DNA from: Treponema sp.
GTDB lineage: Bacteria; Spirochaetota; Spirochaetia; Treponematales; Treponemataceae
Assembly (NCBI GenBank): GCA_017614655.1
Contig: JAGABO010000147.1
Location: 1-11,262 of the forward strand
Reading direction: 5' to 3'
Length of the DNA: 11,262 nucleotides
This document shows positions 7,321-11,262 of the stretch, in pieces. Position numbers and translations under genes: made by a program. Numbering within the stretch: position 1 is the first letter of the stretch; the number at the start of each line of letters is the position of its first letter. The notes beneath the pieces were generated by a model. The model saw only the letters and a list, made by a program, of their open reading frames with translations, ran no database searches and was not told the DNA's origin.

Positions 7321-8736
7321 ATGAATTTAAAGCGCTTTTTGTATCCCGACCTTTTGAACGGCAGCATATTCAAATCGATTCTTTTTTTTATGATTCCGAT
7401 TATCACTTCATATCTTTTTCAGCAGCTGTATAACACTGCAGATACTGTAATTGTCGGACATTATTTACGCGAAGAGTCTCTTGCTGCAATAGGAGCCAGC
7501 GCTGCAATTTTTGAAATCATTCTTTTTCTTGGAAACGGCTTTGGAACCGGCTGCAGCATTGTAATTGCCCGTGCTTTCGGTACAGGTGATCATGATTATT
7601 TAAAACGTGCTGTTGCCGCTTCTGTAATAATTATAACTTCGGTTTCGGTTATAGTGATGCTGTGCTGTTTTGTATGCCTCCGTCCCGTTCTGGAGCTTTT
7701 AGGAACTCCTTCGGATATTATAGAAACTGCCCTGTCTTATATTTCAATAGTTGGAATTTTCTGCAGCGTTCTTTTTGCCTATAACTTTCTTGCCGGAATG
7801 CTTCGCGCCATAGGGAACTCTTTTGTTCCGCTTCTTTTTCTTCTGCTTTCTTCCATTTTGAATGTAATTCTTGATATTCTTCTGATTACAAAATTTGGAA
7901 TGGGAGTAGAAGGAACTGCAGTTGCTACAGTTATTGCCCAGGGAATATCAGTTGTACTCTGCATTATTTACATTTTTAAGGGCGCAAAAATTCTTATACC
8001 TCATGCAGGGAGTTTTAAAATCCGCGGAACAGATGCAGGAAAGCTTTACAAAGAATTAATTGGACAGGGACTTTCCATGGCCCTTATGCTTACCATCGTC
8101 GGTTCAGGAACTCTTGTTTTACAGTCGGCAATCAACACTTTTGGAAAATACATAATAGCGGGACATACTGCTGCAAGAAAAGTTTTTTCTTTGTCCTGCG
8201 TCGTAATCTTTAGTATTGGAATGACGAGTTCAACTTTTGTTTCGCAGAATTACGGAGCAAATAATATTGAACGTGTAAAGAAGGGTGTAAAAATTACAGT
8301 CCTCATGACAATCTGCTATGGAATGATTCTTACGGCGCTTTCATTTTTTATAATCCGGCCGTTTTTTAAGTTTATTTCCGGTTCAGAAAATCAGGAGCTT
8401 CTGGACTACGGAACAAAGTATCTTCAGTTTGCGTTTCCGTTTTTTACAGTTTTAGGTCCGCTCATCATTTTAAGAAATTCACTTCAGGGGATTGGCGCAA
8501 AAATCCTTCCTTTAATTTCGAGTATTGTGGAACTTGCAGGAAAAATTCTTTTTACACTTATTCTGATTCCGCTTCTGGGGCAGTGGGGAATCATTCTCTG
8601 TGAACCGCTTATCTGGTGTGTCATGACGGCTCAGCTTGCAGCTGCATTTATTATGAGGATAAGGAAAATCGGCAGCCGGAAAGCGTTAAATTCCGTTAAA
8701 ACGTCATGTAAAGACGTTAATAATGATAAATCCTAA
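7321..8736 (+). CDS. MATE family efflux transporter
   Basis: This inner-membrane antiporter is of the multidrug and toxin extrusion family, which exports cationic drugs or metabolites using a sodium or proton gradient. The 471-aa length and about twelve hydrophobic segments fit. The N-lobe signature is PIITSYLFQQLYNTADTVIV (25-44), followed by GNGFGTGCSIVIARAFGTGD. The second MatE repeat starts near residue 245 (LIGQGLSMALML), with SQNYGAN near 302-308. The C-terminus is short and basic. The substrate cannot be told from sequence. The gene has its own leaderless-type promoter. No intrinsic terminator is seen directly after the stop, so its mRNA may continue to the terminator at 9114-9158. The closest subgroup is the NorM/DinF-like bacterial MATEs. 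Confidence 0.93.
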   Translation: MNLKRFLYPDLLNGSIFKSILFFMIPIITSYLFQQLYNTADTVIVGHYLREESLAAIGASAAIFEIILFLGNGFGTGCSIVIARAFGTGDHDYLKRAVAASVIIITSVSVIVMLCCFVCLRPVLELLGTPSDIIETALSYISIVGIFCSVLFAYNFLAGMLRAIGNSFVPLLFLLLSSILNVILDILLITKFGMGVEGTAVATVIAQGISVVLCIIYIFKGAKILIPHAGSFKIRGTDAGKLYKELIGQGLSMALMLTIVGSGTLVLQSAINTFGKYIIAGHTAARKVFSLSCVVIFSIGMTSSTFVSQNYGANNIERVKKGVKITVLMTICYGMILTALSFFIIRPFFKFISGSENQELLDYGTKYLQFAFPFFTVLGPLIILRNSLQGIGAKILPLISSIVELAGKILFTLILIPLLGQWGIILCEPLIWCVMTAQLAAAFIMRIRKIGSRKALNSVKTSCKDVNNDKS

Positions 8737-8759
8737 TTGATTTTATAAAAAAACTGCTT

Positions 8760-8806
8760 TTTCCCGTAAGATTTTAAACTTTTTCTGGAATTTACGGGAA
8801 ATTCAG
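8760..8806 (+). repeat. Inverted repeat with two mutually exclusive hairpins
   Basis: TTTCCCGTAA (8760-8769) is perfectly complementary to TTACGGGAAA (8792-8801), around a 22-base interval. The second arm can instead join a tighter hairpin, CTGGAATTT (8785-8793) with AAATTCAG (8799-8806), with one bulge and an ACGGG loop. No T-tract follows, so it is not a plain terminator. It lies 24 bases after the MATE stop. Confidence 0.45.
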
Positions 8807-8839
8807 TGAATATTTAAAAAAAGTCCGTAAGAAATCGCA

Positions 8840-8868
8840 TTTACCTCTTGAAGAAAGCCGTTTAATAT
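8840..8868 (+). promoter_or_regulatory. Possible promoter for the intergenic RNA
   Basis: TTTACC (8840-8845), 17 bases, then TAATAT (8863-8868). Each hexamer matches consensus at four of six positions. Transcription would start near 8875. The match is modest, and the RNA could instead come from read-through of the MATE transcript. Confidence 0.35.
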
Positions 8869-8874
8869 TATCAT

Positions 8875-9158
8875 ACGTAAAAGTGTTGACGAGACGTGAT
8901 GGATGCATTTTTTCAGAGAACTAGAGGCGGTTATTCTGGATGCTTCAGAAATGTTTCCGACATGAAATACAAAATAACTTAAATGCTTGTCCGGGTTTTA
9001 CCGGCTTGTTGTTACGGGGCTGTCTGTAAAAAAACTTGCTGTATTAAAGATGTACCTGTAATGACATTTGTGCCGGTAAAATCTGGTGCTTAGAAAAGTT
9101 ACAAAAGGGGGAAGGGGTTTTTGCGGGCTCAAAAGCTTGCGGGAACCTCTTTTTTTTT
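8875..9158 (+). ncRNA. Candidate structured small RNA of unknown family, about 280 nt
   Basis: Three plus-strand hairpins follow one another. The first (8905-8943) pairs GCAT with ATGC, then CAGAGAAC with GTT-A-TTCTG (one bulged A), leaving an eight-base loop. The second (8991-9086) has a 15-bp helix (8991-9005 with 9072-9086), a 1x5 internal loop and a 12-bp helix (9007-9018 with 9055-9066). The third is the intrinsic terminator at 9114-9158. The helices contain many G-U pairs, which would be A-C mismatches on the other strand, so the plus strand is the RNA. I see no tmRNA tRNA-like ends, no RNase P core motifs, no SRP apical loop and no T-box or known riboswitch consensus. The 5' end is uncertain: it could be a separate transcript or the 3' UTR of the MATE mRNA. 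Confidence 0.55.
9114..9158 (+). terminator. Strong intrinsic terminator
   Basis: A 15-pair stem (9114-9128 with 9135-9149) closes a UCAAAA loop and is followed by nine Ts (9150-9158). Several pairs are G-U, so the hairpin is stable only as plus-strand RNA. As preceding As pair into the T-tract side, it is a textbook Rho-independent terminator. It ends whatever transcript covers 8737-9158. Confidence 0.85.
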
Positions 9159-9197
9159 CTGATATTTTAACTTTTTGCTGAATTTAGAGCATCAGTT

Positions 9198-9206
9198 TGT
9201 TATAAT
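9198..9206 (+). promoter_or_regulatory. Extended -10 promoter of the sensor-like gene
   Basis: TGTTATAAT at 9198-9206 is a perfect -10 with the TGn extension. No good -35 lies at 17 bases; TTGCTG at 9175-9180 is 20 bases away. Transcription would start near 9213, leaving a leader of about 138 bases before the GTG at 9351. Confidence 0.55.
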
Positions 9207-9217
9207 TAAGGTGTAGG

Positions 9218-9252
9218 ATCCGTGATTAACTGTATATGCGGGTAATCCGGAT
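9218..9252 (+). promoter_or_regulatory. Bulged hairpin in the 5' leader of the sensor-like gene
   Basis: ATCCG-T-GATTA (9218-9228) pairs with TAATCCGGAT (9243-9252): ten perfect pairs with a single bulged T at 9223 and a 14-base loop. It begins about five bases after the predicted transcription start and lies 98 bases before the start codon. It may stabilise the mRNA or bind a regulator. No known riboswitch consensus is recognised. Confidence 0.45.
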
Positions 9253-9339
9253 AAAGACACGTGTTTCCCTCATAAAAATATCTTTTGTTTTTTTGCATAA
9301 TCTGTAAACATGGGGGTATAGAATTCCGATAAAATAATG

Positions 9340-9345
9340 AAGGAG
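9340..9345 (+). promoter_or_regulatory. Shine-Dalgarno sequence supporting a GTG start
   Basis: AAGGAG is followed by TTTTT and then GTG at 9351. It is the clearest ribosome site in the window and decides the GTG start: no in-frame ATG occurs before residue 22. Confidence 0.75.
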
Positions 9346-9350
9346 TTTTT

Positions 9351-11084
9351 GTGTCTCTTAAGTTGAAAACTGGTGTTAAGATTTTAGTCTCGGTTATTCT
9401 TACTGCCTTATGCATGCTCTTTATTTTTGCAGGCGGCTTTAAGTTTATTGAAGTAAAATTTTATGCACCTCATATTCTTGAAAATATAAATACACGTCTT
9501 GGGGAAGTAAACGGTGCATTTAAGGAATATACCGGCAGTTTTTCCAATACAATAGAAGAGTATCTTTCTAATGAAGTTTTGTTTACCTATTTTGATCGCG
9601 GTGTAAGCGAGGAAGAAGCTGCACTTCGCCAGCAGGAAACAGATCTTCTTTTTCATAAGCTTCCAGGTCTTGAAGGAATTAGGATTCTTGATGCCGATGG
9701 AAGTCACATACACTTCAGCACATACAAAAGTGACATTCTTACCGATAACGATGAAATTTATTCTTACAAGAATTACGATATGACCGAAGAAGAGGACTTA
9801 AAAGTCCTTGTTCCTCCGATGAAAAAAACTGAGCCTGCAAAACTTTACTTTGACATGAAGCTTAACAGACTTATTTTTATGCATTCAGTTTTCGGTGAAT
9901 TTGATGTCTGCAAGGGAGTTTTCTTCTTCTATATTTCCGGTGATGATTTTGTACGTTACCTTGTTCATTCCGGTATAACGGGTGTAAATACGCGCGGCCT
10001 TATTATTAAATCTGATGCCGGCGGTGGTTTTGTGTTCCAGGTTCCTTTTACGGAACGAGAATCTTTCCTGACTCAGATATGTGCAAAATGGGAACGCAAT
10101 CTCTTTGGTGTAGAAAATCTTTCTTCTGATGGAATTAATACTCTTTGTATTGTAAGCCGAAAGCTTGATATTCCGGTAGGTTATGTCTGCAACGAAAGTG
10201 ATTTTGTGTTTACAAACGGAGAAAAACTTCTTCTGCTGCTTGGAACGGGCGTTACACTTTTCCTGGTAATATTCATCATATTTAATCTTAAGGGTGATGA
10301 ATCATATCTTATCAGCAGCCGCATAAAACAGTTCCAGTTTGCACTTGTCCGTGAATATATTGAACGCAAGGACAGCGAGGATTGGGAAACTCTTGCAAAG
10401 GAAATAACACGCCGTAAACTTGACGTTAACAACGAAATAAAACGCAGTCTTGGTAAGACAGGAAAAAAACATAACGAAGAAATAGAAGAACTTCTTGACC
10501 GCAGCTGGAGTGAGGTACTTTCGCTTCTTGCAGGAAACCAGGAGTTTAAGAAAGCCGTACCTGCAGTAAGAACAGAAGAAACTCCCGAACTCAAAGCAGG
10601 CCTTATTCCGGATAATGCAGAAGAACCTGCTGAGCTCGAAGAACTTGATGAACTTGCAGATGCCGGTGAACTCGAAGAGCCGGAAGAGCTTGGAGAAGCA
10701 GAAGAACTTGAAGAACCGGAAGAATTAGAAGAACTTGAATCCGATAGGCCGGTTTCAGAAAACGATGTAGAAGAAATTCCTGCAGAAATGGAAGAACTGG
10801 AAGAAGTCGAAGAAATCCCTGCATCAGATGAGAATTCTCCGGCAGCAAGCGGTGGACAGAATCAGTCTGCTTTTGCGCCACAGGAAATTCCTGCTGATGA
10901 TACAATTATTCTTCCTCGCGAAGAATCAGATTTCTTTGAGGAAACAACTCTCGAAGAATTCCTTGCCGATGAAAATCCGGTAAATAAAAAAACAGAAAAC
11001 TCGGAAGAGCAGAAACAGAAAGCCGAAGAAAATTTTAATATTTCACCACTTGATTTTTCTGCTCTTGATATGGAAAATACCTGA
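9351..11084 (+). CDS. Two-TM sensor-like membrane protein with Glu-rich cytoplasmic tail
   Basis: I do not recognise a named family. A transmembrane helix (about 10-30) leads into an extracytoplasmic region (about 34-288). It includes the stretch GLEGIRILDADGSHIHFST (106-124), which resembles Cache-type sensor domains. A second membrane helix spans about 292-312. The cytoplasmic part begins with a charged helical segment (318-395: ISSRIKQFQF, REYIERKDSEDW, KEITRRKLDV). It then becomes strongly acidic, with imperfect E-E-L-E/E-E-P repeats at about 424-490 and a disordered Pro/Glu/Asp-rich tail to residue 577. There is no kinase, GGDEF, HAMP or methyl-accepting signature, so it is unlikely to be a chemoreceptor or a standard two-component sensor. 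It could be a scaffold or envelope-sensing protein. It starts at GTG after AAGGAG and is followed after three bases by another gene, implying an operon. Confidence 0.85.
   Translation: MSLKLKTGVKILVSVILTALCMLFIFAGGFKFIEVKFYAPHILENINTRLGEVNGAFKEYTGSFSNTIEEYLSNEVLFTYFDRGVSEEEAALRQQETDLLFHKLPGLEGIRILDADGSHIHFSTYKSDILTDNDEIYSYKNYDMTEEEDLKVLVPPMKKTEPAKLYFDMKLNRLIFMHSVFGEFDVCKGVFFFYISGDDFVRYLVHSGITGVNTRGLIIKSDAGGGFVFQVPFTERESFLTQICAKWERNLFGVENLSSDGINTLCIVSRKLDIPVGYVCNESDFVFTNGEKLLLLLGTGVTLFLVIFIIFNLKGDESYLISSRIKQFQFALVREYIERKDSEDWETLAKEITRRKLDVNNEIKRSLGKTGKKHNEEIEELLDRSWSEVLSLLAGNQEFKKAVPAVRTEETPELKAGLIPDNAEEPAELEELDELADAGELEEPEELGEAEELEEPEELEELESDRPVSENDVEEIPAEMEELEEVEEIPASDENSPAASGGQNQSAFAPQEIPADDTIILPREESDFFEETTLEEFLADENPVNKKTENSEEQKQKAEENFNISPLDFSALDMENT
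10620..10820 (+). repeat. Low-complexity Glu-rich coding repeat
   Basis: The stretch is made of repeated GAA/GAG with CTT, CCG and GCA codons, encoding E-E-L, E-E-P and E-E-I units (residues 424-490 of the sensor-like protein). The units are irregular in length. Such tracts can vary in length between strains. Confidence 0.6.
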
Positions 11085-11087
11085 AGA

Positions 11088-11262
11088 ATGATTGAACCTC
11101 GGACTGTTGATGTAAATGTAAAAACTCCTCAAAAAAGAAGCCTTCTTTCGAAAGCAATTGACTGGAATTCAAACAATGCAATCGAAGAAGAAGACGGAGT
11201 TTTTTCTATAAATAAGAATCTCGAATATAAAAATATTGAACTGGACCCTTACTTTAAGGAAC
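11088..11262 (+). CDS. Uncharacterised protein, N-terminal fragment (3' end outside window)
   Basis: An open frame begins with ATG three bases after the TGA of the sensor-like gene and runs to the window end, giving 58 residues. It starts MIEPRTVDVNVKTPQKRSLL and continues with a hydrophilic, acidic segment ending ELDPYFKE. No signal peptide, membrane segment or known motif is visible in this part. The tight spacing suggests translational coupling and a shared operon; only a weak purine run (GAAGA, 11083-11087) precedes the ATG. Function cannot be assigned from this fragment. Confidence 0.65.
   Translation, partial: MIEPRTVDVNVKTPQKRSLLSKAIDWNSNNAIEEEDGVFSINKNLEYKNIELDPYFKE

Larger units (their letters stand above)
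8737..9350. other. 614-base intergenic region without a convincing protein gene
   Basis: It contains, in order, an inverted repeat (8760-8806), a possible promoter (8840-8868), a structured plus-strand RNA ending in an intrinsic terminator (to 9158), a promoter (9201-9206), and a leader with a bulged hairpin (9218-9252), a small palindrome ACACGTGT (9257-9264) and a ribosome site (9340-9345) for the gene at 9351. Short open frames exist but lack ribosome sites. Confidence 0.8.

Noticed and set aside
8700..8718. Hairpin AACGTC/GACGTT at the end of the MATE coding region as a terminator
   Set aside because: Only six pairs, inside the coding frame, and followed by AATAATG rather than Ts.
8899..8982. 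27-codon open frame starting ATGGATGCA
   Set aside because: No ribosome site, overlaps the first RNA hairpin, and has no recognisable protein features.
8983..9093. 36-aa Cys-rich open frame (PACCYGAVCKKTCC) directly following the previous stop
   Set aside because: No ribosome site; it coincides with the long RNA hairpin, which explains the sequence better. Ribosome profiling or conservation of the cysteines would revive it.
8875..9158. Possible tmRNA, RNase P RNA, SRP RNA or T-box leader
   Set aside because: The tRNA-like ends, P4 core motifs, the SRP apical GGAA-type loop and the T-box sequence are not seen.
10603..10905. Minus-strand 100-codon leucine-rich open frame
   Set aside because: It is the antisense shadow of the Glu-rich repeat of the sensor-like gene (GAA/GAG codons read backwards as Leu/Phe/Ser).
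1..11262. CRISPR arrays, tRNA or rRNA genes, insertion sequences, prophage or transposase remnants
   Set aside because: None seen: no regularly spaced repeats, no tRNA-like cloverleaf, no transposase motifs and no terminal repeats around any gene.

Overview
The window looks like chromosomal DNA from a Treponema-type spirochaete, probably a gut or rumen species. The base composition is A/T-leaning, one protein has a spirochaete-style relaxed lipobox, and the set combines starch/glycogen enzymes, peptidase T, a MATE transporter and a large membrane sensor with a Glu-rich tail. The genus is an inference from overall flavour, not from a marker gene.

Layout. Bases 1-5884 are all read on the minus strand. 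In transcription order they are a 343-aa lipoprotein (5884-4853), a 165-aa protein of unknown function (4813-4316), a 767-aa DPE2-like 4-alpha-glucanotransferase MalQ (4249-1946), and a large GH13 amylase-family enzyme (1949 to beyond base 1). The last two overlap by four bases (ATGA) and must be co-expressed. Together they form a maltodextrin or glycogen degradation pair: MalQ remodels short glucans and the GH13 enzyme hydrolyses or transfers them. From 5998 onward everything is read on the plus strand: peptidase T (5998-7254), a MATE transporter (7321-8736), a 614-base non-coding interval (8737-9350), a two-TM sensor-like protein with an acidic cytoplasmic tail (9351-11084), and the start of another gene three bases later (11088 to beyond 11262). 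Bases 5885-5997 are a divergent promoter region.

The most unusual parts are non-coding. The 8737-9350 interval holds no convincing protein gene. It does encode a strongly structured plus-strand RNA: a long 96-nt hairpin at 8991-9086, a smaller hairpin at 8905-8943, and a textbook intrinsic terminator with nine Ts at 9114-9158. The helices are rich in G-U pairs that only work on the plus strand, so this looks like a small RNA or a stable 3' UTR product, and I do not recognise its family.

Second, three genes (malQ, the 165-aa gene and the MATE gene) have no Shine-Dalgarno sequence. Each has a good -10 hexamer ending six or seven bases before the ATG, which predicts leaderless transcripts. The lipoprotein gene and the sensor gene instead have ordinary leaders with Shine-Dalgarno sites. 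The lipoprotein promoter is flanked by a perfect 12-bp direct repeat 31 bp apart, which looks like a paired operator.
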